This document shows positions 51,836 through 64,000 of a DNA stretch of 64,000 bases, in pieces. The notes beneath the pieces are model-generated. The model saw only the letters and a list, made by a program, of their open reading frames with translations, searched no databases and was not told where the DNA came from. The stretch is from the NCBI RefSeq assembly GCF_900964775.1, contig NC_041807.1, forward strand, positions 33,780,013-33,844,012. Direction: 5' to 3'. Within the stretch, counting starts at the first letter, position 1. Each line of letters starts with the position of its first letter. The stretch is from Scleropages formosus (Eukaryota; Chordata; Actinopteri; Osteoglossiformes; Osteoglossidae). The translations under genes and the position numbers were made by a program.

Positions 51836-54800
51836 ATCTGAAGCCGCTCGTCCCATACGGGGTCGCGGGGAGCTGAAGCCCAACCTGGCAACATAGGGCG
51901 AAGGGCTGGAGGGGGAGGGGACACAACCAAAATGGGATGCCAGTTCGTCGCAAGGCACCCCAACCAGGACTCGAACCCCAGACCCAACTGAGAGCAGGAC
52001 CCGGTCCAACCCACTGCGCCACCGCGCCACCACGCGCCCCCCCCCCGTGCTGTTATTAATGAATAACTAAATATCAGAAGCACCACGTTGCCAAAGTAAT
52101 GTTAAAGCCATTCCATGTGGTTCATTCATCCATGATCACTGCCACTCTTGGGAGTCTCGGGCTGGGTTAAAATTGTCCATGTGGACACAAAGGCGAGAAG
52201 AAGTATAGAAAATAAATTTGTGTTCCGTTTTTTAAATAAAGGAAAACCTGTATTAAATGAAAAGGTAACTGTTTTACGGGTGAGATATCTCTGTCTCCAG
52301 CTGTACCTTCACGCAGCGTGCAGGTACATGTGTACGTGCCTGCATTCAAACGCACACCGAATCGCAGGTGAAGAAACGAATCTGAAAGTTTAATCTGCAA
52401 CATATGTGGGGGAGGAAGGTTTTTCAAAAAATGTGAAAATACAAATTTTGCAAAATGTTTATCAGCTTTAAAATGGCACCAAAATATTTTTTTCCTAACA
52501 GGAACCAAAATACAGCAGGAGTGTGGGATAACAAAATAGAGTAAATGGGAAAAAAAATCTCAGCACTGTACAAATCTGTGGCAGGTCAATTTTAGATGGA
52601 AAAGTCTACTGAAATTATAGCAAGTAAAATTCACACTAAACTGATAAGTGGCGACTCACTACTTAAATGACAATGACAGTGATCTGGATATTTACGTAAA
52701 TCCTTCAAGCTACTGTGTAATATTTTAAAAGGTCGTGATACAGTTTAGGGAGGGTGCAGTGGTGCAGCGGGTTTGGCCGGATCCTGCTGTGTAGCAAGTC
52801 TAGGGTTCGAGTTCTGCTTGGGGTGCCTTGCAATGGACTGGCGTCCTGTCATGGGTGTGTCACCCCCAGCCTTGTACCCTGCGTTGCTAGGTTAGGCTCC
52901 GGTTTGCCGCGACCCCGCTCGGGACAAGCGGTCTCAGACTGTGTGTGTGATACAGTTTATCACCATAGTGTGTTTGATGCTGCTAGTTCTCTACGATGAA
53001 GATGATCATTTTTATACCATGTGAAAAGGCACCTTGTGAAAGGAGAGTGAAGAGCAGCACAACTGGAGTCCCCTGATTTACCCACCTGTGGAAGCGCGTG
53101 AAGCAGACTGAGAGATATGGCCCCAGAGCCACAGCCCACCTCCAGAGCAGCCACACCTGCTCCCTGAGTGGCCAGCAGGTCCGACAGCACCAAACCAACC
53201 AGCTCCTGCGGTAACAGTGAACAGTGTACACTTTTGCTCTTACTATACCATACAGCAGCTGTGCTTTACTTGACACACTTCAGCATTCCCAGATTTTTAA
53301 AAAAATTGGTTTTGTGGCTTAAAAAGTTTAAAGGGTAGCAGCTGTTGTGCCCTTCAGTTGGCAGTGAGTTGACAAACGTAAAGAGCGAAAAATCAGCTTC
53401 GGAAAGAACCGTCCGTCTCAGCAAACACAGTAAATGACTCATTTTCAATATGCATTTAATAAACCACTGAGTAACACGGAACATCAACTGTTTATTATCC
53501 GTCCAGCCATTATTATTAAGCGCATGTCCTTTGTAGGGCCTGGTCTGGAACCCGTTAGCTGTATTACAGCCATAGAGTTCGGTTAAACACGTGACAAACA
53601 CGCTCCCTGGTGGAAAGGGAAGGCAGAACAGAGGCAGTTCCACAGCTGCCAGTTCACTCATGCCTAGTCTTACCACACTTTCACTGTCCACCTACCTGTG
53701 TCCACCAGTTTTACACCCAGTATTTTAACTCATTTAATTCAATAAATTAATAAATACCCCCAAAACAATCTAACACTTAGAAAGAACTGGTACAGCTGGT
53801 AATAGAGTGGTTGCAGCTGCTGCCAGAGCTGCTGTCTTTGGACCTAAAGGTTGCAGGTTCGATCCTCACTTCTGGCTGTAGCACCCTTGAGCAAGGGACT
53901 CACCCTAAATTGCCTCCAGTAAAAATTATCCAACTGTACAAATGGGTAAAATAGTTGCGAGTACCTTAACACTGCAAGTCGCTTTGGAGAAGAGTGTCAG
54001 CCAAATGAGTAAATGTAAAAAGTCACACCTCGAGTTTTTCATGCACTGATATGACTGAGCAGTAAGGATCCCCACAACCACTGACTGTCTTGCCAAACTG
54101 CAACTATTTCAAACTTTGTTAAACCAGCCATACAAAAAAAAAAAAAAAAAAAAAAAATTATAATTCTTTGCAATTAGAGTGTATTTTAAAAGCTTTCTGC
54201 CTGCAACATCTGCAGGCTGAGTATTTCAATGAAATGCAATTTATTTAGAATTATTTTGAAGCGCATATGTTTGCGACAGGACTTTTATTTAATCCAGAAA
54301 TAAAGCCTCAAGAATACATATCTGTATTTACACTGCAAGAAACAAGCACTGCTGGCACTGGCACTCTCACCTCCGTCTCTGGGCGTGGGATGAACACTGG
54401 GGGCCTCATCTTCAGAGTGATGTCTCTGAAGTCCCACTCTTCGATGATATACTGCACCGGCATCCTGGGAGATGTAACACGTGTCATGTTGCATGCACAA
54501 CATTCCAAACACGAGAAACATCACAGTCTCCTCCTCCTCACATTCCAGCACACTGCACGCACAAAGTGGGGACACACCTGGAGAGACGCTTGCGGCACAG
54601 CTCCCAGATACACTGCGCCTGCCTTTCCGTCAGCATCTCGCTGAGCCTCCGAGACCCCAGGCTCTCAATCTGAAAAAGATCATGACAGAACCAGCCTTCG
54701 TATTTATAGGCCACAAAACCGCGCCAATTTCCAATTGCCTGCGGAGTTATAGCCGTCGTGATCAGGAATCAATCTCGTGATGAGACAGAATCCCAGTTTA

Positions 54801-57232
54801 TGGCAGCGCACTTGCACATACACACATTCGTAAAAAACGAGCGATTTAGAGTAACCGGCTCGGGGAAATGTGGGAGAAAGTCTACGTGTGCCTAAGGAGT
54901 GCATGGACAGTCCGCAGAGTCACAGCAGGGGACATATCTGATCACACAACCGTACATCTGGGAGGCTACTGTGTGAAAGTTACGAAAAGTACTTTGCTCC
55001 ATTAATGTCAAGTTGAACAAACAGGTGAAATGGGAAATGGGAAATTACGAGACACTCATTTACTAGTGGGCCCTATCTTAATGAAACAATGGAAGTGGTG
55101 AATTTCCCAGAACTGAAGAGTAGGGAGCAGACACATGACAACGGGAGCGAGGCCCTATTGCTTTCTGTCTCGTACCCTGCTAAACCATTCCTCTTTCGTG
55201 CTTCCGCTGTGCCCCGCCAGCAGCTTTGTGGCCATGTAAAGAACTCACTGTTTTGGCCCCCATCACGTGCGCGATGATGTACTGGCTGGAGAGGGCTGGC
55301 TCGGAGACACCGGACCGCTCAAACATCTGTCTCCAGAGGTCCATCGCCTGCTGCACGCTAAGCCTGCAAGCCGAGGTCGATGCCGGACCCCCCGTGGCCT
55401 TTCCCCCGGCTGTGGCAAGCAGACCCCGGAAAGGCTAGGAAATATGTTCGGAAACAAACAAAAAAAAGTTTCAGATGGCACTACCGTTGTGTAAACAATA
55501 TTGCGTAAACAAAACCCTCTTATACTGTATTATGTAAACCATAAGGATACAGAACAAATTAACATGCATTAATGCTACATCGTATAGCAGGGCTTTCTTG
55601 TTTTTTTCTCACACACATTATTCATGTTAAAATAATAATGTAGAACGGACCGATTGTAGATGGTGTGTGTGTGACTTATATAGTATTATGATTATATTTT
55701 CATTCTGCATCATTATTTTCACTTTGATTTCTAAATGTTTTCTTTGCATTTCATTTCTGCAGCACCAGAACACTCACACTTTCACTTGCTAGTCATTGAA
55801 AAAAAAAAACAGTAATTGAATGAAAGACAAACAAATCATTCTGTAAATAAAACACGATCACTGACAGACTCACAGACTAAGTCAATAAGAAATGTGGTGC
55901 CTTGCGGCAGCATGGACGCCCAATGCTATCGAAAAACAGATGGAGCAGTCGTCCTGAGACATTTCGACCAAATGTTGAGACTCAAAAATTATACAATAAG
56001 GTTGACGGGACAGGCATTATAAGTTGTGTAGGTTATAAGTCAAGGACCACTTGCAAAAGAAGAACAACAGTGAGAATAACAAAGAAAACACAGAACTGTG
56101 GGCAGCACCATATTTATAAGAGTGGCTACACTAATCCAACATAATACTTTTCACAAAGTGGATCCATTTCAGCTCTTTGGCATGATATTGTTATTACCAT
56201 AACCTGCATTGGTTGGGCACCTCATCTCCATCATCGATCTCTTCTTACTGGACTTGTCTTTCTTATGGGATGTTTGTAACATTCTCCAGTATTAACAACC
56301 AGTTGCAGCTAATTCCATAATCCGAAGTGTACTGGTGTGCTGCCATTACAGTTACATTTACTCATTTAGCAGATGCTTTTGTCCAAAGTGATGCATAATC
56401 TCAGAGAAAAATACAAGAAGTCCACTACATCAGCAGAAGCAGCGATTTGTACCCAGAAACATAATTTCTGAGTAGTCAATTTATCACATTCCACCGTCTG
56501 AACCAGTATACATTACATGAGTAGCTGCATAAAGACTTTTCAATATTAATCAAATTCTCGGTAAAAATCACACACACAGGTTTACTGAGCACTTAGGAGA
56601 TCAGGGGAGAAGTGAGTCAGAAAGAGATGAGTTCTGAGACCCTTCTTAAATGTAGAGAGAGATTCAGCAGTTCTGAGTGAGAGGGGGAGCTCATTGCATC
56701 ACACTGAGACCAGAAGTGAAAATCCTGTGCTTTTGATTTTGGACCTCTTGGACATGGGACCAAGGGAGTGGAAAATTACACACACACACACACCCGGTCC
56801 AACCCATTATGCCACCGCGCCCCCCAGTTATACATAAATATAACATACAGTATATATACAATATATGAACATGAATATCATACATATGAACATGAATATA
56901 TATGATGAATATGCATGTATCTTCAATATTCATGTGTATGATAATGAATATATGATTATTTCATATTCATTATTAATATGAACAACGGGCTCCCCCAAGG
57001 CCAAGCAGAATCCCCCCTGGATTCCCGGTGGTCCACAGTCTATACCAGAAGCACAGGCCGTGGGGGGTTGTGAACTCTCTAAAGACACCAGTTCATCGTA
57101 TCTCTCTGTCACTCACTCATTCCCACGCGCCGTGTTTATAACAGTGCCTACCTGCGGCCGTCCCGCGCAGCCCACGTGGCAGGTTATGGCCCGTTTGAAC
57201 AGACCGCACAACCTGGGAAGCGACGCTGCCAT
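46467..57232 (-). CDS. hemk1: HEMK1, release-factor glutamine N5-methyltransferase
   Basis: Ten exons join in phase: 57232-57152, 55434-55249, 54669-54578, 54464-54371, 53205-53086, 51316-51252, 50170-50121, 48407-48302, 47725-47630 and 46584 to about 46467. The reading gives 335 aa (human 338). The start [19 protein letters not shown] is Arg/Lys-rich without acids, fitting a mitochondrial presequence. Then come [23 protein letters not shown] motif [14 protein letters not shown] at residue 173, VIAVD at 194 and the catalytic NPPY at 247-250 in [12 protein letters not shown]. Later landmarks are [10 protein letters not shown] and TDPRHPP. HemK/PrmC enzymes methylate the Gln of the GGQ motif of release factors, here probably mitochondrial. 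The frame ends HRDVTGR-stop, but that stop overlaps a good GTGAGA donor, and relatives continue about 11 residues further. The true terminal exon may be elsewhere. Introns hold five family A SINE copies (four full-length, one truncated head). Confidence 0.93.
46797..46950 (+). repeat. 23-bp minisatellite in HEMK1 intron 9
   Basis: About six and a half imperfect copies of a 23-bp unit containing TCCTACCCTCAATTACTGTA. Units differ by several substitutions, so the array is old. Confidence 0.8.
48648..48868 (-). mobile_element. SINE family A copy with 11-bp target duplication
   Basis: GCTATGCACTT lies at 48637-48647 and 48869-48879. The tail is a (CA)n run on the plus strand. The body is more diverged than in other copies. 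It lies in HEMK1 intron 7. Confidence 0.9.
49031..49069 (+). repeat. (CA)n microsatellite
   Basis: A perfect array in HEMK1 intron 7 with no SINE body attached. Confidence 0.95.
49205..49222 (+). repeat. poly-G tract (18 bp)
   Basis: An uninterrupted G run in HEMK1 intron 7. Assembly length may be unreliable. Confidence 0.9.
51419..51630 (-). mobile_element. SINE family A copy with (CTGAAA)n tail
   Basis: TGTCCTGCTTAATT lies at 51405-51418 and 51631-51644. The head and B box (GGGTTCGAGTCCT) are good. Instead of TG repeats the tail, read on the minus strand, is repeated CTGAAA. It lies in HEMK1 intron 5, only 110 bp after exon 6 in plus coordinates. Confidence 0.95.
51796..52047 (-). mobile_element. 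SINE family A copy with 11-bp target duplication
   Basis: TGCTGTTATTA lies at 51785-51795 and 52048-52058. The tail is a 40-bp CA array on the plus strand, and the head is extended by a C-rich stretch. Confidence 0.93.
52748..52946 (+). mobile_element. SINE family A copy with 13-bp target duplication
   Basis: GTGATACAGTTTA lies at 52735-52747 and 52947-52959. The head is AGGGTGCAGTGGTGCAGCGG and the B box GGGTTCGAGTTCT. It lies in HEMK1 intron 5, antisense to the gene. Confidence 0.93.
53786..54019 (+). mobile_element. V-SINE-like element in HEMK1 intron 4
   Basis: The B box GGTTGCAGGTTCGATCCTCA is followed by CCCTTGAGCAAGGGACTCAC and CCAACTGTACAAATGGGTAA. The tail is CGCTTTGGAGAAGAGTGTCA ending in AGTAAATGTAAAAA. 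Confidence 0.8.
56350..56745 (-). mobile_element. L2 LINE 3' end in HEMK1 intron 1
   Basis: Read on the minus strand it begins with the C-terminal coding relic (GAGCTCCCCCTCTCACTCAG, then AGAACTGCTGAATCTCTCTC). It ends with AGCATCTGCTAAATGAGTAA and the ATGTAA tail. It is 5'-truncated and similar to the copies at 16440 and 23010. Confidence 0.7.
56777..56826 (-). mobile_element. truncated family A SINE: head fused to CA tail
   Basis: Only about 40 bp of the tRNA-like head remains (opposite strand GGGGGGCGCGGTGGCATAAT), joined directly to a CA run. The body is deleted internally. Confidence 0.65.
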
Positions 57233-58799
57233 TGGTCCAGCGACGACCGTCTCCCCGAAGCCGCGTCCGCGCTTTGTCTACTTCACAACTTCCGGTTCAG
57301 GGCGGGAGCGCCACACGGTGACATTTCTGTGTTAGGAAAGTTCCTACGCTGGTGTTTCGCTATAATCGTTGGTTAAAGAAGGCAGATTTTACTCTATTGC
57401 AACAATTTGAAACAAGTTTTTAATTTTCGGACTGTGTCTGAAAATCTCTCGGTCTAGGGCAGGACGGCAAACTCGATTTACTGTCAGAGCTGCCTTACTC
57501 TTACTGTAGCCTACACGATAGTCATAGTAGCTTTATAACGTATATGGAAATAATAATGACAGACGCGCTAAAAAATGCGGTTGAAATCACCTTTAGCGGA
57601 GGAGAGTAGGCGGCACTGTAGCTCTTAAATTTGACGGAAACTCCTGATGCTCGTGATCGCTGGCTTTTCAAAATAAAAGTCTCGCCCGGTATTAACCGCT
57701 CACTGAGCCCACTGCTTGGTCTTTTCGACAAAGTAACAGTACTTTATATTTCAGCAATGCAATAATGCGTTTGCTTAGTTCAAGTGGTTTTTATTGTCAT
57801 TCCTCTATATAGCTTGTATACAGAGTGGAACAAAATGTTATTTCTTCGGAGACCATGGTGCAACATAGAAGTAAAACACCGGCGTGAACATCTTTACAGT
57901 GATTAGAAGTGTTTTAGCTGAGTTACGCAGTATTCTTGTTAGTTCTTAAACTGATACAAACAACTTTTATTTAGGATTTGAAAAATGTTTTAGAGAGCCT
58001 AGTGCAGGAGTTGAATTGGACATCTTTTGTTAAGACATTGTGAACGGCTAAAAATGGGCACTTTTACTCTGAAAGGTAAGCAGATCGTAAACCGGAAGTT
58101 GTCATCTTGAATTTAAGTTGATTAGTGTCTCCCTGCAGCCCGGTTTGACCGCTGATCTGATGTTCAGTATTTACCATGCATACATGTTATATGTGCATGT
58201 ATTTCTAAATGGCACATTTTACGGACCTGAGTGGAAGAACTAAAAGTAACGCTCTTTTTTGGTGCTGCCATCCAGAAACTGGAGAACATTTGTGGATTTA
58301 CTTTTTTCTTACGTTCTTTTGATATTTTCAGAAATTACTTTTAGTCCAACGTTACATTGCCCCAACAAGACTTATTTCCCAATGTAGATAGTAGTGTGGT
58401 GTGTATTTGCAAAAAACTGTACTTTTAAATATAAACGTGAATTTACATCAAAATAATGGTTACATGAATAACTTTGCCGGTGTTCTACTGAAATAAACTT
58501 GGCATTTACTATTACAAAAAAAATGTGAAGTGATACACTAAAGTCACGATCTGTTTTATGGGTGTATAATCCAAGTCACACTTCAAATGTATTTCATCGT
58601 GGCAGTTTACCAGCGATATTCCCTTGCTATTGGCCGTTATGGCAAACAAAAGAGCAATAACCTTTAATCAATATTCAGCATCTGAATACTCAGTACTGTG
58701 TTTGTGTTGCCAGTTTCGGTGAATATTTTTGAAAGCAACATAAAATGAGGACGGTATTATTACATTAGATATTTAAGGCAACTCAGCTGAGGTTTGTGT
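57233..58799. other. HEMK1-RHOA divergent intergenic region
   Basis: The CpG-rich part next to the HEMK1 start (57150-57330) is its likely promoter. The remainder is AT-rich with no recognisable exon or repeat. Confidence 0.45.
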
Positions 58800-59118
58800 T
58801 TCCGTCTCGACGACTGCCGAGAAGCCTACAGCTCTCCGGGTTGAGTGTCACGGAACACCCAAGAGGTGCCTCCTTTCCGCAGCGTGCCGTTCAGCCGCCC
58901 CGTCAAGTACAGAAATGAACGAGAACACGGACCAGCGGCGCACGCGCACGCGCAGGCGTGGCCCACCCTCGTGCCCGACACCTCTCCCCCTCCCTCCCCC
59001 CCCGCCTCGAACGCGGTCGCGCGCGCACACTTTCGGTTATTGTTTCATGAGAGCGGGGCTCGAGGAGGCCAGTAACTAGCGCCCGAAAATCACTACAGTA
59101 AGCGTTGTAAAACTGCAG
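58800..59118 (+). promoter_or_regulatory. RHOA promoter and candidate non-coding first exon
   Basis: CpG density peaks at 58850-59330. A strong donor, CTGCAG/GTAAGA, follows position 59118, and the RHOA coding exon at 62270 is preceded by an acceptor, so a non-coding first exon ending at 59118 is likely. A second CpG-rich patch at 59940-60090 could be an alternative first exon. Confidence 0.5.
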
Positions 59119-60087
59119 GTAAGAGCGCGGTATCGTCGGATTGTTCGATAAAATAACGTCCGGTAGCGCCTTCGTAAGTTTACGCTGGGTTTGTTGTCGG
59201 CTAATTCGGCACTTTTCCTCCGTGAAGTGAATAAAGGGTCGGAGCGCCGTTGCCTCTGGTAACTACTAGCCTCGCGCGCTAACTCTCTCCGCGTAATCGT
59301 GTTTCACTACGACGTGGATCCTGTTCTCGCCGCTTAAATGTAATAAAACAAGTTTTCTTTTTTTTATAACTCCCGGTTATCCGCGAACTTCCCGTTTTGG
59401 CAAGCTTTAGTTTAAGTTTCGACCGTTGTTGTTTTTTGAGGCAGCGAGCCTGTTTGAATGTATACACTACAGTTGTTTCTGTACCCGGCTAGCTGGTTAG
59501 CAGGTTAGCTCTCATGTCACTGATAAACAAGCGCTGAAATCCACCATAACTCCCCGTTGACTAGCTGTATTGTAGATGTTAAGAACACGGCGCGGCTCAC
59601 TGATTGTACTACCTAACTTAAAAACAGAGTGAGAGTGAAAACTTCAATGTTCACAATAATAATTTGTTAGCGAACACAACATTTATTTAGACTGATTTGC
59701 GTGCCCTACGCATAAAGTACATGAAATAAGCAGTTACGATGAGAATGTGGTGCGGTAACCGTTAGTTGCGCTAAAAGTTCGCGTTAGGAACTATTCTATT
59801 GGTGCGTTACGAGAATCAAGACAGCTGGTCTGGGTGTGTCTTACGCACGTTTTCCGCCATTAGTGCACTGTATTTGTGTTCGAGTTTAATTTTGGTTACG
59901 CGTTATTCTATTGGAGCTAGTTGACTGGATGGGTTAAAGTGAACAAAACAAACGTCCTGGGCGCGCTCCGAGTCCGTCCATCTGTTGCAGCCGGACGCCA
60001 TTTTGGCTCCGAGCGGAGCGACCCGCCCTACTGCTGGAGGAGGAGATGCAGCAGCGCGGGGGCTCTGGCGCCACACGTTTTCCGACG

Positions 60088-60089
<2 letters not shown>

Positions 60090-60119
<30 letters not shown>
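60090..60119 (+). repeat. (CT)n microsatellite
   Basis: An array of 14-15 CT units in RHOA intron 1, followed by a short CA run. Confidence 0.95.
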
Positions 60120-60126
<7 letters not shown>

Positions 60127-60384
60127 CGTCACACAGGCACTGAAATCGGACAGAAACTGCAACACTGTACTGGTGCCATAGATTAATTAAACACAGTTTA
60201 ATTTTATAATCCCTTGTCTTTGTCATGCAGACAGTGTGACAAACAAAGGCTGCAGCAGCACAGAAAGCAGAACTGTCGGTACCACCTCTTGAACTGCTTG
60301 AGGAATAAATAATCTTACATTCTTCTCTGTTTTTTCTCAAATGACGTACAACATTAGGTTTATACACTAAGATACTTATTTATC

Positions 60385-60510
60385 CATTGAAGCAGCTGGT
60401 AACTGTTCAGGCTAACTACCTTACACAGTGGTACTATAGGTGGAGCAGGATTTGAACCAGGGTACACTGAGTGCAAAGTGATAAACTCTAACCGCTATGG
60501 TATTCCCTGA
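60385..60510 (-). mobile_element. V-SINE-like relic in RHOA intron 1
   Basis: Read on the minus strand the head keeps CCATAGCGGTTAGAGTTTAT and a B box CCTGGTTCAAATCCTG. The downstream body is short and eroded. Confidence 0.5.
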
Positions 60511-60911
60511 TTTGCGATTCAAACAACTTTGTGGATGATATTCCGTTACCCTTATTACAGGATTTTTTTGTTTGGAAAAATTGTGCAACTTGCCTACAAT
60601 GCCCAGGTAAAACTGTGATGAATTGTTAGACCAGGTCAGCAGGGTGGTGGTTGAGCTTTGAGATTATTATTTTACATTATCTGAATTATGTCTCAGTTGG
60701 GGATTGATTTTGTGTTGATACAGCTCATTTTCAAGTCCTGTAATACAACCAGGAAATGGGCATGATTGGTCGATCCTGAATGTGCTTTTTTTATTCTTCA
60801 AGATTATCAGGCAAATGCCAGCATAAACTATCATATACATTTATTGACATTTATGTTTTTCTTCCAAGTTTTAAATGACTTGGTGCCTGTGAGTTGCCCT
60901 TACTGAGTATG

Positions 60912-61025
60912 AGTCTTATGATGGACTGGCATCCTGTCCAGGGTTTACCCTGCTTCATGCCAAATGCTAATGGATAGGCTTCAGACCACTGTGACCCTGC
61001 ATTGGATAAGCAGTTAATGATAATG
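60912..61025 (+). repeat. old relative of the SINE family A body
   Basis: GATGGACTGGCATCCTGTCC, followed by GGATAGGCTTCAGACCACTG and CATTGGATAAGCAGTTAATG, corresponds to the central body of family A (GACTGGCGTCCCGTCC, GTTAGGCTCCGG, GGGACAAGCGGTT). The tRNA-like head is absent. A similar relic lies at about 29338-29430. Confidence 0.6.
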
Positions 61026-62244
61026 AATGGAAGTTCTTAACTGTGTATTGTGAGGTTCTGGGTCCTTGGTGAGGAGGAGGAAAGCAGGTGGTTGTCTGAG
61101 ATATGAATGAAGTGGAAATGTACTTTATTCTTCATAGCTTCTTAGGTTTGTGTACATTGATTTCAAAAGGGTGTTTTCTTATTTGGATGTAGGAAAAGAG
61201 TAAAAGACAACTCTGCATATCCAGGCTATATAATCATTAAGGTTATGTATTTTTGAGCATTGGCATTGTACAAGTTGTTCTCTAAAACAGCTGCTGTACT
61301 ATTAAAGATAACACTGAGTACACCATGACATACTATTTGTTGGTACTGTATTACAGATGTAGTGATTCCTTTCTGATTTTGTAGGTATTTAGTGGTTTTT
61401 AGGAACTATCTTGTTAAATGTCCATTTGTCTTAAATGTCCCAAAACTTTAATGTGCAAACCCTGTTGTCTTTCAGTGCAGGATTTCCCACAGTCTATTCC
61501 CATAGCTCCTTAAAATAACTGCAGTTTTGTGATCGTGTCAGCGGTTTAGTCTAATAGTAATAGTCACATTTTATAAACCTACATTAAAATGTATCATACC
61601 AATTTTGTTAATCTTTGTTGTTAAAATAACGTAGATGCACTTAAGTATTACAAGGTAATCAGCATCATAATTCTTCACCATGTACTACTTTGAAGTGATA
61701 TTTGTTGGGAAGGGTTGTATTGGAAGACGGACCCCCAGAGCTGACAAAACATTGAGGGAAAGATGGTAAGCAGGTTGTCTTTTGCAAACCAGCTACTTTT
61801 TTTATTTATTGTCTTACAAAGGACTCAGTAGCCTGTCACCCAGGTAGTGGTTTTATCAGCTGTTCAACAACATGCTTATCTTTTCATATGATTTTATTGC
61901 TGCATCTTGATTTGGTAAATGCATATTTTACACTAAATGGTTTATATCGTACAGAAGCTGATATATTACAGAGCAACATCCAAACAAGGAAGTTATAATA
62001 TCAGCCAAGGTACAAGGATAGTTGCCAACTACATTGTGATAATTAAAATATTTAAAAAGGAAGAAAAAATACAGTCATGAAGATGTATATTTATTCATGC
62101 ATGTTCTTCCTGTGCTACCCTTTACAGTCAGTGTCTGATTCTGCCCACTCCAGTCAGGCCTATGACAACAGACAGCATTGGCCATTACCTCTGCCTGCTC
62201 TGATTGTTAGAACACTGTGCTGGTATGGGTCATCAGTTGTATAA

Positions 62245-63337
<1,093 letters not shown>

Positions 63338-63932
63338 ACTCTGGGAGAACTGTAGTGGGGACCTGGTGTCCTCCTGCTGGAGTTGGGAGGGGACAGAGCA
63401 GGAGGCAGGCGGGTCAGCTCCTGCCCACCCTCCCCCATCCTTCACGCACCCACTGACTTGGGGCTTGCCACAATGCATTGCTTAATAGCAGAACTTTCTT
63501 TTTCTCTACCCCTTTTTTTTACTAATTTCTTTTTAAGTTGTATGTTTTTCAGTATTTAAAAGGGGGGCTACATGGATGAAGTTGACACTTTTTTGTACGT
63601 TACCTGTATCTGTGAGTCTGCCATATTCCCCACTGGTTTCACTGCCAAATGCTGCCGCCCTCCATGGTCTGGAGAGGAGGCTTGAAATCCTCAGTAGAGT
63701 ACTGGATAAACTTCTTAAGAAAGTTTATGTAAGAATGGTTTTTAAGAAAACAGTTTGAAAGATGGCATAACACAACAGATGTGTGTACTAATAGGGAAAT
63801 ATGTTGAATGCAGATGTTACTGTATATGGATACAATATGCACATAAACACACAAACTCACCCATCAATATGTATACACATGCACTTGGACACACACGGAC
63901 ACAACTGGAAACTTTGTACAAACTAGAGATGT

Positions 63933-63938
63933 AATAAA
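63933..63938 (+). terminator. polyadenylation signal, RHOA
   Basis: AATAAA lies 0.6 kb after the RHOA stop codon with T-rich sequence following. It is the first good signal in the 3' UTR. Confidence 0.6.
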
Positions 63939-64000
63939 TGACTTCCTTAAACTGTGTTCCTATTTTGACCGTTATGTAAAGCGATAAGCAGATTTGAGGG

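Overview
The window is nuclear DNA from a bony fish, most likely a teleost. Its multi-exon genes have GT-AG introns. There are polyadenylation signals, CpG-rich promoters, many CA/TG microsatellites and dense tRNA-derived SINEs. Several SINEs and LINE remnants carry the ...TCTGCTAAATGAATAAATGTAA... tail typical of fish L2/V-SINE elements. No prokaryotic feature, CRISPR array or convincing new defence-type system is present.

Seven genes are recognised with confidence, and their exon phases join exactly: QRICH1 (+, 3491-10882), TCTA (+, 22617-25335), GLYCTK (-, 30807-27776), WDR82 (+, 32169-36374), CISH (+, 39826-43372), HEMK1 (-, 57232 to about 46467) and RHOA (+, 62272-63337). All seven human counterparts lie in 3p21, so this is a conserved but locally reshuffled block. 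GLYCTK/WDR82 remain head to head and CISH/HEMK1 tail to tail. An eighth gene, on the minus strand between QRICH1 and TCTA (17223-14652), encodes an intact receptor-type tyrosine-phosphatase catalytic core. Neither its ectodomain nor its last exon can be found.

The genes do not form a pathway. They are housekeeping and signalling genes: stress-response transcription regulator, phosphatase, osteoclast-fusion membrane protein, glycerate kinase, SET1/PP1 complex WD40 subunit, cytokine-signalling inhibitor, release-factor methyltransferase and Rho GTPase. The clearest regulatory signal is a pair of STAT5-type sites about 0.5 kb upstream of the CISH start codon. A GC-box minisatellite lies in the GLYCTK/WDR82 divergent promoter.

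Intergenic and intronic DNA is mobile-element rich. One SINE family (GGTGGCGCAGTGGG head, (TG)n tail) has about ten copies, eight with perfect 11-14 bp target duplications, and is therefore recent. A decayed Tigger/pogo-like DNA transposon (19654-21290) is split by a 5'-truncated LINE with its own 12 bp target duplication. Older SINE and L2 relics and one LTR-like fossil fill much of the rest.
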